A DNA stretch of 64,000 nt from Sphingopyxis sp. YF1 (GCF_022701295.1 NZ_CP033204.1:930001-994000), one strand, 5' to 3'. Counted from the stretch's first letter, positions 17,638 to 26,269 are shown. Translations and numbers: made by a program. Notes: generated by a model from the letters alone, not told the origin.

Positions 17638-17783
17638 CTGACGAATCGCCGCAGGAACCGTTCGACGAGGCGGAATATCGCCGCCGCCAGCGCAGCCGCG
17701 CCAACATGATGGCGTGGATGCTCGGCGGGCTCGCCATTCTCTTTTTCCTGATCACTATCGCGAAGATGCAGATCTACCAATGA
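17634..17783 (+). CDS. Small single-pass membrane protein between ctaB and ctaG (CoxF-like)
   Basis: 49 residues: an acidic/basic cytoplasmic head ([20 protein letters not shown]), then one membrane helix (about 25-43, [18 protein letters not shown]) and a short MQIYQ tail. Its ATG overlaps the ctaB stop (ATGA) and its TGA overlaps the ctaG start (ATGA), so it is translationally coupled on both sides, which strongly supports a real gene. Small proteins at this position in alphaproteobacterial cox operons are often called CoxF; the function is uncertain. Confidence 0.82.
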   Translation: MTDESPQEPFDEAEYRRRQRSRANMMAWMLGGLAILFFLITIAKMQIYQ

Positions 17784-18340
17784 TGTCGCGCATGTCTCCC
17801 AACGCGAAGACCGCCACCATGGCAGGTCTGCTCGCGCTTTCGATGGTTGGCCTCGGCTTTGCCGCGGTGCCGCTCTACGATCTCTTCTGCCGCGTGACCG
17901 GGTTCGGCGGCACGACGCAGCGCTACGATCCGGTCGCCGCGGCGGCCGAGCCGCAGGTGCTGAGCAACACGATGTCGATCCGCTTCGACGCCAACGTCTC
18001 GCCGAAGCTGCCGTGGAAATTCTATCCCGAACATCTGCGCGACACGGTCAGCGTCGGTGCGCGCGACATGGCGATCTTCATCGCCGAGAACAACTCGCCC
18101 AATGCGGTGGTCGGGACGGCGAGCTTCAACGTCACCCCCGACGCCGCGGGCAAATATTTTACCAAGATCCAGTGCTTCTGCTTCACCGAACAACGGCTGG
18201 AGCCGGGGCAGCAAATGCGCATGCCGGTGCTCTTCTTCGTCGATCCCAAGATCATGGACGACCCCGACGCGCGCGACATCCAGGAAATCACGCTCAGCTA
18301 CACCTTCCACCCTGTAGACGAGGGTAAAAAGGCGAGCTAA
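17780..18340 (+). CDS. ctaG: Cytochrome c oxidase copper chaperone CtaG/Cox11
   Basis: 186 residues from the ATG at 17780, which overlaps the previous stop; 17783 is a second possible ATG. One N-terminal membrane helix (about 12-33) is followed by C37 (DLFCRVTGFGGT) and a periplasmic beta domain with the copper-binding CFCF pair (C132, C134) in KIQCFCFTEQRLEPGQ. It delivers copper to the CuB site of subunit I. Length and motifs are standard. Confidence 0.96.
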   Translation: MMSRMSPNAKTATMAGLLALSMVGLGFAAVPLYDLFCRVTGFGGTTQRYDPVAAAAEPQVLSNTMSIRFDANVSPKLPWKFYPEHLRDTVSVGARDMAIFIAENNSPNAVVGTASFNVTPDAAGKYFTKIQCFCFTEQRLEPGQQMRMPVLFFVDPKIMDDPDARDIQEITLSYTFHPVDEGKKAS

Positions 18341-18420
18341 GGCCGCGATCAAGAGTCTAATCAAGGACCGGCTGGCGATGGGGAATCGCGATGCTGGGGC
18401 TGCAAAACGGGAATAGCGAT

Positions 18421-19296
18421 ATGGCTGGTGCCAAAAATCATGATTATCACCTCGTAAATCCCAGTATCTGGCCGATGGTCGGATCGATCGCGGCGATGGT
18501 GATGTTCTTTGGCCTCGTCATGTGGATGCACGACGATTATTTCGGCGCATCGGGCAAGTGGGTCTTCGGCCTCGGCGTCGCGGGCGTCATCGCCACCTTC
18601 TTCAGCTGGTGGTCGGACGTGATCGCGGAGGCGCATGCCGGCGATCACACCCCGGTGGTGCAACTGCACATGCGTTACGGCATGATCCTGTTCATCGCGT
18701 CCGAAGTCATGTTCTTCGTCGGCTGGTTCTGGGCGTGGTTCGACTTCTCGCTGTTCCCGGTGCCGATCGAAATCACGCCCGAGGGCGTGACGTCGCTCTT
18801 CGGACAGGACGGCGCCAACGCGATCACCATGTGGCCGCCGAAGGGGCTCGAAGTGATCGACGCCTTTTCGCTGCCGCTGCTCAACACGCTGATCCTGCTC
18901 TGCTCGGGCACCACGATCACCTGGGCGCACCACGCGCTGATCCACGGCGACCGCGAAGGCCTCAAAAAGGGTCTGTGGGCGACCATCATCCTCGGCGTGG
19001 TCTTCTCGACGATCCAGGCCTATGAATATGGCGTCGCGCCGTTCCCCTTCGGCCAGAGCAACTATAGCTCGGCCTTCTACATGGCGACGGGCTTCCACGG
19101 TTTCCACGTCCTTGTCGGCACGATCTTCCTGATCGTCTGCCTCGTCCGCACCTACAAGGGTCACTTCACCCCGAAGCAGCATTTCGGCTTCGAAGCGGCC
19201 GCCTGGTACTGGCACTTCGTCGACGTGGTGTGGCTGTTCCTCTTCGCCGTCGTCTACGTCTGGGGCGGCTGGGGCGCACCTGTCGCCGCGCACTGA
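18421..19296 (+). CDS. ctaE: Cytochrome c oxidase subunit III
   Basis: About 291 residues with seven membrane helices. The start MAGAKNHDYHLVNPSIWP matches the family; an in-frame ATG at 18391 would add ten residues. Conserved features include ASEVMFFVGWFWAWFD, ITWAHHALIHGDR and the C-terminal AAAWYWHFVDVVWLFLF. It stabilises the oxidase core. A TTG start for the following DUF983 gene lies one base after its stop. Confidence 0.95.
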   Translation: MAGAKNHDYHLVNPSIWPMVGSIAAMVMFFGLVMWMHDDYFGASGKWVFGLGVAGVIATFFSWWSDVIAEAHAGDHTPVVQLHMRYGMILFIASEVMFFVGWFWAWFDFSLFPVPIEITPEGVTSLFGQDGANAITMWPPKGLEVIDAFSLPLLNTLILLCSGTTITWAHHALIHGDREGLKKGLWATIILGVVFSTIQAYEYGVAPFPFGQSNYSSAFYMATGFHGFHVLVGTIFLIVCLVRTYKGHFTPKQHFGFEAAAWYWHFVDVVWLFLFAVVYVWGGWGAPVAAH

Positions 19297-19297
19297 G

Positions 19298-19693
19298 TTG
19301 GCCGCGACCAACCCGAATCAAAAAGGGCAGCCGCCAATCTGGCGTGCTGCCCTTTTTGCACTCTGTCCCGAATGCGGGGCACCGGGGCTGTTCGAGGGCG
19401 CAGCGCGGTTTCGCGACCGGTGCCCTGCGTGCGGGCTCGATACCGGGCGCTACAATGTCGGCGACGGCCCCGCGGCTTTTCTGACGATGATCATCGGCGC
19501 GCTGCTGATCGTCGCGGCGCTGCTGCTCGACTTCGCGCTCAACCCGCCCCTCTGGGTGCATGTGATCCTGTGGGTGCCGCTCACCGTCGCGGCGGTGATC
19601 TACGGTCTCAGGCTCGCCAAGGCAGCGCTGCTGGCGAGCGAGCATCAGCGGCAGGCGGCCGAGGGACGAGAGACGGAGACGGGCGATGAATGA
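19298..19693 (+). CDS. DUF983 family membrane protein
   Basis: 131 residues. A CPECGAP zinc-ribbon knuckle and a second pair (RCPACGLD) lie in the N-terminal third, followed by two membrane helices (about 62-105). DUF983 genes are regularly found between oxidase subunit III and SURF1 in alphaproteobacteria; the role is unproven but presumably in oxidase assembly. No ATG is available, so the TTG at 19298 is chosen because it directly follows the ctaE stop and the WRAALFALCPECG region needs it. A strong terminator-like hairpin lies inside codons 8-20. It overlaps the SURF1 gene by eight bases. Confidence 0.85.
   Translation: MAATNPNQKGQPPIWRAALFALCPECGAPGLFEGAARFRDRCPACGLDTGRYNVGDGPAAFLTMIIGALLIVAALLLDFALNPPLWVHVILWVPLTVAAVIYGLRLAKAALLASEHQRQAAEGRETETGDE
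19320..19357 (+). promoter_or_regulatory. Terminator-like attenuator hairpin inside the DUF983 5' coding region
   Basis: An 11-bp perfect stem (AAAAAGGGCAG 19320-19330 with CTGCCCTTTTT 19347-19357) is extended by C19331-G19346 and, beyond a one-base bulge, by a 5-bp stem (19332-19336 with 19340-19344). It ends in TTTTT. In form it is an intrinsic terminator of the cox operon, yet it lies within an open coding frame, so translation could melt it. Confidence 0.8.
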
Positions 19694-20330
19694 TGCAGCA
19701 ACGCCGGCGGCGCGCCGCTGGCCGGTGATCCCGACGATCCTCGTCCTCGCCGCGGTCGCGACGATGGTTGCACTCGGCGTCTGGCAGCTCCAGCGCAAGG
19801 CGGAGAAAGAGGCGCTCATTGCGCTCTTTCAGCGCAACATGGCGATGTCGGCCACGGTCGCCTATCCCGAACTGCCGCCGGTGCCCGACGCGATGCTCTA
19901 TCGCAAGAGCAGCGTCACCTGCCTCGAACCCGTGCGCTGGGACCCGCGCAGCGGCAGCGACCGGAAGGGGCAGCCGGGCTTTCGCATGATAGCCGACTGC
20001 CGCACCGGTGCCGAAGGCCCGGGAGTGCTGGTCGACGTCGGTTCGTCGGACGACTTCAAGCCGCCGGTGTGGAAGGGCGGCATCGTGCAGGGGACGATCG
20101 TACCCGGCCCCGAACAGCCGACGCTGGTCGAGCGGCTGACCGGGAGGGCGATGCCCGCGCGCGCGATGCTGGTCGCCGACGTGCCCGTTCCCGGGCTGCG
20201 CCCCAGCGCGGTGCCGTCGGCCGCCGACACGCCGAACAACCATCTCGCCTATGCCGGGCAATGGTTCCTCTTCGCCGCGGCGGCGCTGATTATCTATATC
20301 CTCGCGGTCCGCCGCCGCTTGCAGCGATGA
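19686..20330 (+). CDS. SURF1 family cytochrome oxidase biogenesis protein
   Basis: 214 residues with the SURF1 topology: membrane helices at each end (about 13-32 and 190-208) and a periplasmic middle domain. Motifs include LGVWQLQRKAEKEALI, GFRMIADCR, VLVDVG and NNHLAYAGQWFLFA. SURF1 helps insert haem a into subunit I. The ATG overlaps the DUF983 stop region by eight bases. Confidence 0.93.
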   Translation: MNDAATPAARRWPVIPTILVLAAVATMVALGVWQLQRKAEKEALIALFQRNMAMSATVAYPELPPVPDAMLYRKSSVTCLEPVRWDPRSGSDRKGQPGFRMIADCRTGAEGPGVLVDVGSSDDFKPPVWKGGIVQGTIVPGPEQPTLVERLTGRAMPARAMLVADVPVPGLRPSAVPSAADTPNNHLAYAGQWFLFAAAALIIYILAVRRRLQR

Positions 20331-20357
20331 CGGCGCGCCGCTAGGCGCTTTTCCGTC

Positions 20358-21755
20358 ATGCAATATATCAGCACCCGCGGCTCCGCGCCGACCCTCGACT
20401 TTCGTGCCGCGACGCTCGCCGGGCTCGCCGGCGACGGCGGGCTCTATGTCCCCGCGGCCTGGCCGCAGATGGCCGAGGGCGAGATTCGCGCGCTCGCGGC
20501 GCTGGACTATGTCGAGACCGCGGTACGGGTGATGGCCCCGTTCGTCGCGGGCGTGCTGACCGAGGATGAATTGCGCGGCCTGTGCAAGGCCGCCTATGGC
20601 CGTTTCGGCCACGACGCGGTGACGCCGCTGGTCCAGCTCGACCATCGCCACTGGCTGCTCGAACTGTTCCACGGCCCGACACTGGCGTTCAAGGACGTTG
20701 CGTTGCAACTGCTCGGCCAGCTGTTCGAGAAATTCCTGAGCGGCGGCGACACCGACATCACGATCGTCGGCGCGACGTCGGGCGACACCGGATCGGCGGC
20801 GATCGAGGCGGTCGCCGGGCGCGAACATATCCAGATCTTCATGCTCCACCCCGAAGGCCGGGTCAGCGACGTCCAGCGCCGCCAGATGACGACGGTGCTG
20901 GCGCCCAACGTTCACAATATCGCGATCGACGGCAGCTTCGACGACGCGCAGGCGATGGTGAAGCGGCTGTTCGGCGACGCGGAAGCGCGCAGCCAGATCA
21001 CGCTGTCGGCGGTGAACAGCATCAACTGGGCGCGGCTGATGGCGCAGGTCGTCTATTATTTCTATGCCGCGGTCCGCCTCGGGGCGCCCGATCGCCCGGT
21101 TGCGTTCAGCGTGCCCACGGGCAATTTCGGCGACGTCTTCGCGGGCTATGTCGCGGCGCGCATGGGGCTGCCGATCGCCCGCCTCGTCGTCGCGACCAAC
21201 GTCAACGACATCCTCCACCGCGCGCTGACCAGCGGCGATTACAGCGCGGGCAGCGTCACCCCCACGGCGACGCCGAGCATGGACATCCAGGTCAGCAGCA
21301 ATTTCGAACGGCTGCTCTTCGACCTGTCGGGCCGCGACGGCGCGGCGATCACCGCGATGATGGGCGAATTCGACGCGAAGCGCGCGATGACGATCCCCGT
21401 CGACATGCTCGCGGGTGCGCGCGACCTGTTCTCCAGCGCCAGCATCGACGGCGACTCGATGGCGCTCGCGCTGCGCTGGGCGCAGGAAAGGGGCGGGCAG
21501 GTCATCGATCCGCACAGCGCGGTCGGGCTTGCCGCCGCGCGCGCGCTCGAGATCGACGCCGACATTCCCGTCGTGACGCTCGCCACCGCGCACCCCGCAA
21601 AGTTCCGCGAAGCGGTCGAGCGCGCCACCGGCGTGCGCCCGGCGCTGCCCGCGCGCCTCGGCAATCTCTTCGAGCGCGAAGAGCGCTACACCAAGCTGCC
21701 CGGCGACTATGATGCGGTGAAGGCGTTCATCCTCGCGGAAGCGGCGCGTGGCTGA
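20358..21755 (+). CDS. thrC: Threonine synthase
   Basis: 465 residues, fold-type II PLP enzyme. It starts MQYISTRGSAPTLDFRAATL as usual. The PLP lysine is K112 in LAFKDVALQLLG, and the phosphate-binding ATSGDTGSAAIEA follows at about 140. It converts O-phosphohomoserine to threonine. The 27-bp gap after SURF1 suggests it belongs to the same transcript. The next gene overlaps its end by eight bases. Confidence 0.96.
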   Translation: MQYISTRGSAPTLDFRAATLAGLAGDGGLYVPAAWPQMAEGEIRALAALDYVETAVRVMAPFVAGVLTEDELRGLCKAAYGRFGHDAVTPLVQLDHRHWLLELFHGPTLAFKDVALQLLGQLFEKFLSGGDTDITIVGATSGDTGSAAIEAVAGREHIQIFMLHPEGRVSDVQRRQMTTVLAPNVHNIAIDGSFDDAQAMVKRLFGDAEARSQITLSAVNSINWARLMAQVVYYFYAAVRLGAPDRPVAFSVPTGNFGDVFAGYVAARMGLPIARLVVATNVNDILHRALTSGDYSAGSVTPTATPSMDIQVSSNFERLLFDLSGRDGAAITAMMGEFDAKRAMTIPVDMLAGARDLFSSASIDGDSMALALRWAQERGGQVIDPHSAVGLAAARALEIDADIPVVTLATAHPAKFREAVERATGVRPALPARLGNLFEREERYTKLPGDYDAVKAFILAEAARG

Positions 21756-22638
21756 GCTCCAGCCCCTCGTTACGCTCGTCGGCGAGGCATGGGACGATTA
21801 CGGGCTGGTCGACAGCGGGAGCGGGCGCAAGCTCGAACGCTATGGGCCGTACCGCTTCATCCGCCCCGAACCGCAGGCGATGTGGGCACCCGCGCTGCCG
21901 CAGGACGAGTGGGACAAGGCCGACGGCGAGTTCATTCCGGCATCGGACGACGACGGCGGCGGGCGCTGGTATTATAGCAAGCCCGTGCCGCAGGATGGCT
22001 GGCCGCTCGGCTGGCGCGAGACGCGCTTCACCGCAAGCTGCACGCCCTTTCGCCATCTCGGTTTCTTCCCCGACATGGCGCCGGTGTGGGACTGGCTGCG
22101 CGGGCAGGTCGCCGACAAGCCCGACCCCGCCTTCCTCAACCTCTTCGGCTACACCGGGGTTGGCAGTCAGGCGCTTGCCGCCGCGGGGGCGGCGGTGACG
22201 CATGTTGACGCCTCGAAGAAATCGGTGGCGCAGGCACGCGAGAACGCCGCGCTGGCGGGCATGGGCGACAAGCCCGTGCGCTGGATCGTCGACGATGCGG
22301 GCAAATTCACCGCGCGCGAGGTGCGGCGCGAGAAACGCTATGATGCGATCCTGCTCGATCCGCCCAAGTTCGGGCGCGGGCCGGGGGGCGAGCGCTGGCA
22401 GATCGAGGAAGGGCTCGCGCCGCTGCTCGCCGATTGCCGCCGGCTGCTCGATGCCGACAGCCGCGCCTTGTTCCTCACCGTCTATGCGGTGCGCATGTCG
22501 GCGCTGGCGATCGGCGAACTGCTCGCGCAGCTTTTTGCCGACCTGCCGGGCAAGGTCGAATGCGGCGAGCTTGCGGTGCGCGAAGAGGCGCGGGGGCTGT
22601 TGCTCCCGACCGCGATCTTCGCCCGCTGGAGCCGCTAG
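21748..22638 (+). CDS. Class I SAM-dependent methyltransferase (RlmI-like, COG1092-type)
   Basis: 296 residues with a GTG start overlapping the thrC stop by eight bases. The SAM-binding motif I is LNLFGYTGVGSQALAAAGA (about 130-150), the acidic residue at the end of strand 2 is in THVDASKKSV, and the catalytic-loop region is LLDPPKFGRGPGGE. That DPPKF motif is typical of the RlmI/RlmK type of RNA cytosine-C5 methyltransferases, though the PUA domain of RlmI is missing. The probable substrate is RNA; the exact base is unknown. Confidence 0.88.
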   Translation: MAELQPLVTLVGEAWDDYGLVDSGSGRKLERYGPYRFIRPEPQAMWAPALPQDEWDKADGEFIPASDDDGGGRWYYSKPVPQDGWPLGWRETRFTASCTPFRHLGFFPDMAPVWDWLRGQVADKPDPAFLNLFGYTGVGSQALAAAGAAVTHVDASKKSVAQARENAALAGMGDKPVRWIVDDAGKFTAREVRREKRYDAILLDPPKFGRGPGGERWQIEEGLAPLLADCRRLLDADSRALFLTVYAVRMSALAIGELLAQLFADLPGKVECGELAVREEARGLLLPTAIFARWSR

Positions 22639-22709
22639 CGTCCGTCCGGGTCAAATTACACCGCAACCGTTCTTTCAAGCCCGCCGGACGATCCCCTGCG
22701 GTGAGCGGA

Positions 22710-22734
22710 GCAACCCCGCGCTGCGTCTTCCGTT
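22710..22734 (+). promoter_or_regulatory. Candidate EcfG (general stress sigma) promoter
   Basis: GCAAC (22710-22714), 16 bases, then CGTT (22731-22734). The alphaproteobacterial EcfG consensus is GGAAC-N16/17-CGTT, so there is one mismatch. It lies 74 bases before the PRC-barrel gene, a type often seen among stress genes. Confidence 0.4.
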
Positions 22735-22807
22735 GTCCTGGCATGGGGGCGGCGCGGCCGGCTCCTCCGGCTCTGCGGTCCGCCTCCGACTTACAGGAGC
22801 GACTGTC

Positions 22808-23179
22808 ATGGCCGATACCCTCGAAAGAACCGAAACCCACCGCCTGATCGCATCGGACAAGGTGGAAGGCACCGCGGTCTACAACCCGCAGGACGAAAAG
22901 CTCGGATCGATCGCCAATGTCATGATCGACAAATATTCGGGCAAGGCGGATTATGCCGTGCTCCAGTTCGGTGGCCTGTTCGGCCTCGGCAGCGATCATT
23001 ATCCGATCCCGTGGGATATGCTGACCTATGACACCGACAAGGGTGGCTATGTCGTCAATCTGACCAAAGAGCAGGTCGAAGGTGCGCCGCGCCATGCGCG
23101 CGACGACAGCCCGGAATATACCGACGAATATGGCCGTACCATCTATGGCTATTACGGGTTGAGCTATCCGATGCTCTGA
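22808..23179 (+). CDS. PRC-barrel domain protein
   Basis: 123 residues starting MADTLERTETHRLIASDKVE, preceded by an AGGAG site (ACAGGAGCGACTGTC). The PRC-barrel spans about 15-90 (VEGTAVYNPQDEKLGSIANV, DYAVLQFGGLFGLGSDHYPI, VPWDM-like IPWDML). The tail has YTDEYGRTIYGYYG. PRC-barrel proteins of this size are soluble and common among alphaproteobacterial stress-induced genes. The frame runs far upstream but the leader is not protein-like, so the ATG after the ribosome-binding site is chosen. Confidence 0.9.
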   Translation: MADTLERTETHRLIASDKVEGTAVYNPQDEKLGSIANVMIDKYSGKADYAVLQFGGLFGLGSDHYPIPWDMLTYDTDKGGYVVNLTKEQVEGAPRHARDDSPEYTDEYGRTIYGYYGLSYPML

Positions 23180-23238
23180 TCGGTCGGGTATCGGGGACGC
23201 GCGGGAGGCCGCCGTCCCCGATCCTCAGCCCCCGATCC

Positions 23239-23838
23239 TCAGCCTTGAGCCGCGTTCCACCGCGTGAACAGCCACGCGGCGAGGATCAGCTCGGCGGCAC
23301 CCACCGCCAGTGTGATGTGAAAGGGCAGGGCGCCCTCCTTGATCGCGAAGCCCGTACCGATGGCGAACAGCAGCGCGCCGAGCAGCCAGTAGAGCCGCTC
23401 GCGATAGAGCGTCGCGAAGGCGAAATAGCGCGCGCCGACCACGACCGCGAGCGCCGCAAAGCCGAAGGTTTCGGAAAAGGGCAGCAGCGCGAAGGCGATC
23501 AGCAGTCCGGCAAAGAGCGGGACGGTGGTCTCGAAGCCGAGCGCGTTCAGCGGATTGCCCCTGGTCGCCTTCGGCGCGCGGAAGGCGCGCGCGATCGCGA
23601 AAGCCAGCGGAACGATCAGCACGCCGCCGATGACCAGTGCAGCAAAGGCATAGAGCGGTCCGCCGACATACCAGGCGGCGTCGGCCGCGAGCCACGCGAG
23701 CCCCGACACGAAGACCCCCGGTGCGCCGCCTTGCCATGCTGCGCGCAATTCATCCTGTGCCTGCCCGATGTCGATGACGGCCTCCCGTTGCGTGAACGTC
23801 CCGTCCCGGCCATGGGCGAGCATGCCGGGGTCCGGCAC
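23239..23838 (-). CDS. Multi-pass membrane protein of unknown function (DUF7010-like)
   Basis: 199 residues (GTG start at 23836-23838; ATG at residue 6 is an alternative). A polar N-terminus of about 38 residues is followed by about six hydrophobic segments, among them VSGLAWLAADAAWYVGG, YAFAALVIGGVLIVPLAFAI, VPLFAGLLIAFALLPF and HITLAVGAAELILAAWLF. The pattern resembles DUF7010-type proteins, but this is a memory-based guess. It is not obviously linked to the catabolic cluster that ends 41 bases upstream on the same strand. Confidence 0.7.
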   Translation of the reverse strand: MPDPGMLAHGRDGTFTQREAVIDIGQAQDELRAAWQGGAPGVFVSGLAWLAADAAWYVGGPLYAFAALVIGGVLIVPLAFAIARAFRAPKATRGNPLNALGFETTVPLFAGLLIAFALLPFSETFGFAALAVVVGARYFAFATLYRERLYWLLGALLFAIGTGFAIKEGALPFHITLAVGAAELILAAWLFTRWNAAQG

Positions 23839-23879
23839 GGCATCTTGTGCGCGGGGAGCGGTCGGCTGTCCAGCCGGAA

Positions 23880-25037
23880 TCAGGCGATGCGTTCGATCAC
23901 CATCGCCGCGCCGACTCCCATCGCCCCGGTCAGGACGACGAGGCCGAAGCGGCCGCCGCAGGCGTCGAGCGCATCGAGCAGCGACGAGGTCAGGATCGCG
24001 CCGCTTGCCCCCATCGGGTGCCCCTTGGCGAGATGCCCCCCGCTCACATTGACCCGCGCCGGGTCGGCGTCACGGTCGCGGAGGAATTTGGCGATGGTGA
24101 CGGCGAACGCCTCCATAAACTCGATGCGGTCGATATCGGTGAGCGCCAGCCCGGCACGCGCGAGCACCTTGTCCATCGCCGCGAATCCCGCGGTCAGCGA
24201 TGCTGCCGGATCGCCGCCGCTTTCGGCAAAGGCAATGACGCGCGCGCGCGGCGCAATGCCGAGCCCTTCGCCGCCGACGAGCGCGAGCCCCGCGCCGTCG
24301 CATATCGGCGGGGCATGCGCGATGCTGTGGAGCGCCTCGAAGGTCGCCCCTTCGAGCGCGCCCGCATATTGCGCCTGCAATTCGCCGAACGCGGCCGGCG
24401 CGGCGGCGAGCGATTCCGCCGTGGTTTGCGGACGGATGCATTCCTCGCCGCTCAGCGTGCCGGTGGCGATCCGCGAGCGCTGGAGCGCAGGGTCGGCTTC
24501 CGCTGCGGCAGCCTTTTGCTGCGAGGCGAGGGCGACCGCGTCGAGTTCGGCGCGCGCGATCCCTTCGCCGTGTGCCAGCCGATCGGCGGCGAGCACCGGC
24601 GGCACGAAACGCGTGCGCGGCGGCAGGTCGTCGCTGGTATAAAAGCCCGCGCGGTCGCCGAGGAAGGGCGCGCTGCTCATCGACTCGACCCCGCCCGCGA
24701 GTGCGACCGCAATCTCGCCGCTTGCGACTTTCGCGACCGCCTGGCCGATCGCCGACAGGCCGGAGGCGCAATAATTGTTGAGGCTGTGCGCGGCGCAGGC
24801 GTCGGGCAGGCCGGCGTGGAGTTTCGACACCAGCGCGACATGGCCGCCCTGCGTACCGCTTTGCGTCACGCAGCCGAGGATCAGTGCTTCGGGGGCGAAG
24901 GCGCCGCAGCGTTCCGCGAGCGCCGCCGCCTGTCCGCGCACCAGTTCCTGCGGGCTCAGGGCCGCGAGCCCGCCGTCGGGCCGCGCCTTGCCGCGCGGAG
25001 TGCGCACGGCGTCGTACAGATAGACCGGATGCGGCAA
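23880..25037 (-). CDS. Thiolase-family acyltransferase, second active-site Cys replaced
   Basis: 385 residues. The nucleophilic cysteine C90 (NNYCASGL) and the C-terminal GGHLAKGHPMGASGA histidine box are present. The second catalytic cysteine, normally in a CIGGGQG-like motif near the end, is replaced: this protein has VLTGAMGVGAAMV. The Thr/Met substitution may change or abolish thiolysis; some family subgroups share it. The start is TTG, one base after the stop of the upstream thiolase gene. It is the last gene of the five-gene operon 30424 to 23880. Probable role: CoA-dependent cleavage or condensation at the end of a beta-oxidation-like pathway. Confidence 0.85.
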   Translation of the reverse strand: MPHPVYLYDAVRTPRGKARPDGGLAALSPQELVRGQAAALAERCGAFAPEALILGCVTQSGTQGGHVALVSKLHAGLPDACAAHSLNNYCASGLSAIGQAVAKVASGEIAVALAGGVESMSSAPFLGDRAGFYTSDDLPPRTRFVPPVLAADRLAHGEGIARAELDAVALASQQKAAAAEADPALQRSRIATGTLSGEECIRPQTTAESLAAAPAAFGELQAQYAGALEGATFEALHSIAHAPPICDGAGLALVGGEGLGIAPRARVIAFAESGGDPAASLTAGFAAMDKVLARAGLALTDIDRIEFMEAFAVTIAKFLRDRDADPARVNVSGGHLAKGHPMGASGAILTSSLLDALDACGGRFGLVVLTGAMGVGAAMVIERIA

Positions 25038-25038
25038 A

Positions 25039-26268
25039 TCAGGTGCCGATCACGAAGCTGACGGCCGTCGTTGCGCTGCCTCCGACATTGAAGGTCGCGA
25101 AATTCTTCGCACCCTCGACCTGATAGTCTCCGGCATTGCCCGTCACCTGCCGCCAGCTGTCGAGCAGCATGCGCACGCCGGTGGCCCCCACGGGGTGCCC
25201 GAGCCCGATCAGCCCGCCCGACGGATTGACCGGTAGCCTGCCGCCGAGCGCAATCGTCCCGTCCTCGACCGCACGCCAGCTTTCGCCCGGCTTGGTGATC
25301 CCGAAATGATCGATCGCCATATATTCGGTGATCGAGAAGCAATCATGCACCTCGACCCCGTCGCAGGCGTAAATGTCGGGCATGTCGGCGCGGCGCAGCG
25401 CGTCCATCATCGCCTTGCGAACGCTGGGGAAGACATAGTCGCCGCCGCGGCTGTCCGCGACCTTGGTCGAATAGAGCAGGGGGGCGGTGGCATGGCCCCA
25501 GCCCTTGATGCGCGGGATGCTGTCGAGCGGGATGCCGCGGCGCTTTGCATAGGCTTCGGCGACCTCGCGCGAGGCGAGGAAGATCGCCGCGGCACCGTCG
25601 GTAACCTGCCCGCAATCGGACTTGCGCAGGCTACCCTCGATCAGCGGATTGACCTCGTCATTCTCGCCCAGATGGTCGTCGGTGACCGCCCAGCCGCGCG
25701 TCTGCGAATTGGGGTTCTTCTTCGCATTGGCGAAGTTGTTCGCCGAAATCCCGCGCAGATGTGCGCGGTCGAGCCCGAAGCGCTCGTCATATTCCTCGGC
25801 GACGCGCGCGAACATGTACGGCCAGAGGTAACGCGCCTCCTGCGCCTCGCGCCCGGCCCATGCCGCGGCGCCGAGATATTCGGCGGCGCGCTGGCCGGGG
25901 ACGTTGCGCATCAGCTCGATCCCGAGCACGAGCGCGAGGCCGTAGCGCTCGGCCTCGATCTCCGCCGCCGCGGCCAGGATCGCGATGCTGCCCGACGCGC
26001 AGGCGGCTTCGTGGCGCGAGGCGGGGACGCCTGCGAGGTCGGGATGGACATGGCCGAAGAAGCCGCCGAGCTGGCCTTGTCCGGCAAAGAGTTCGCCGAC
26101 GAAATTGCCGACATGCGCGGTCTCGACTTCCTTCGGTTCGATCCCGGTCGCGGCGAATGCCGCTTCGGCGACGTCGCGGAACAGTTCGAAGAGCCCGCCA
26201 CCTTCGCGCTCGAGGTTGCGTGCAAAGTCGGTCTGCGCGCCGCCGAGGATGAAGACGTCTTTCGCCAT
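25039..26268 (-). CDS. SCP2-type thiolase family protein
   Basis: 409 residues. The nucleophile region is C90 in HEAACASGS and the GLGHPVGATGVRM histidine box is near residue 370. A DCFSITEYMAIDHFG segment matches lipid-transfer/SCP2-type thiolases used in side-chain degradation of sterols and other isoprenoids. The C-terminal Cys motif is replaced by NVGGSATTAV. It lies one base after the acyl-CoA ligase stop. Together with the next gene it may form a heteromeric thiolase. Confidence 0.85.
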   Translation of the reverse strand: MAKDVFILGGAQTDFARNLEREGGGLFELFRDVAEAAFAATGIEPKEVETAHVGNFVGELFAGQGQLGGFFGHVHPDLAGVPASRHEAACASGSIAILAAAAEIEAERYGLALVLGIELMRNVPGQRAAEYLGAAAWAGREAQEARYLWPYMFARVAEEYDERFGLDRAHLRGISANNFANAKKNPNSQTRGWAVTDDHLGENDEVNPLIEGSLRKSDCGQVTDGAAAIFLASREVAEAYAKRRGIPLDSIPRIKGWGHATAPLLYSTKVADSRGGDYVFPSVRKAMMDALRRADMPDIYACDGVEVHDCFSITEYMAIDHFGITKPGESWRAVEDGTIALGGRLPVNPSGGLIGLGHPVGATGVRMLLDSWRQVTGNAGDYQVEGAKNFATFNVGGSATTAVSFVIGT

Positions 26269-26269
26269 G

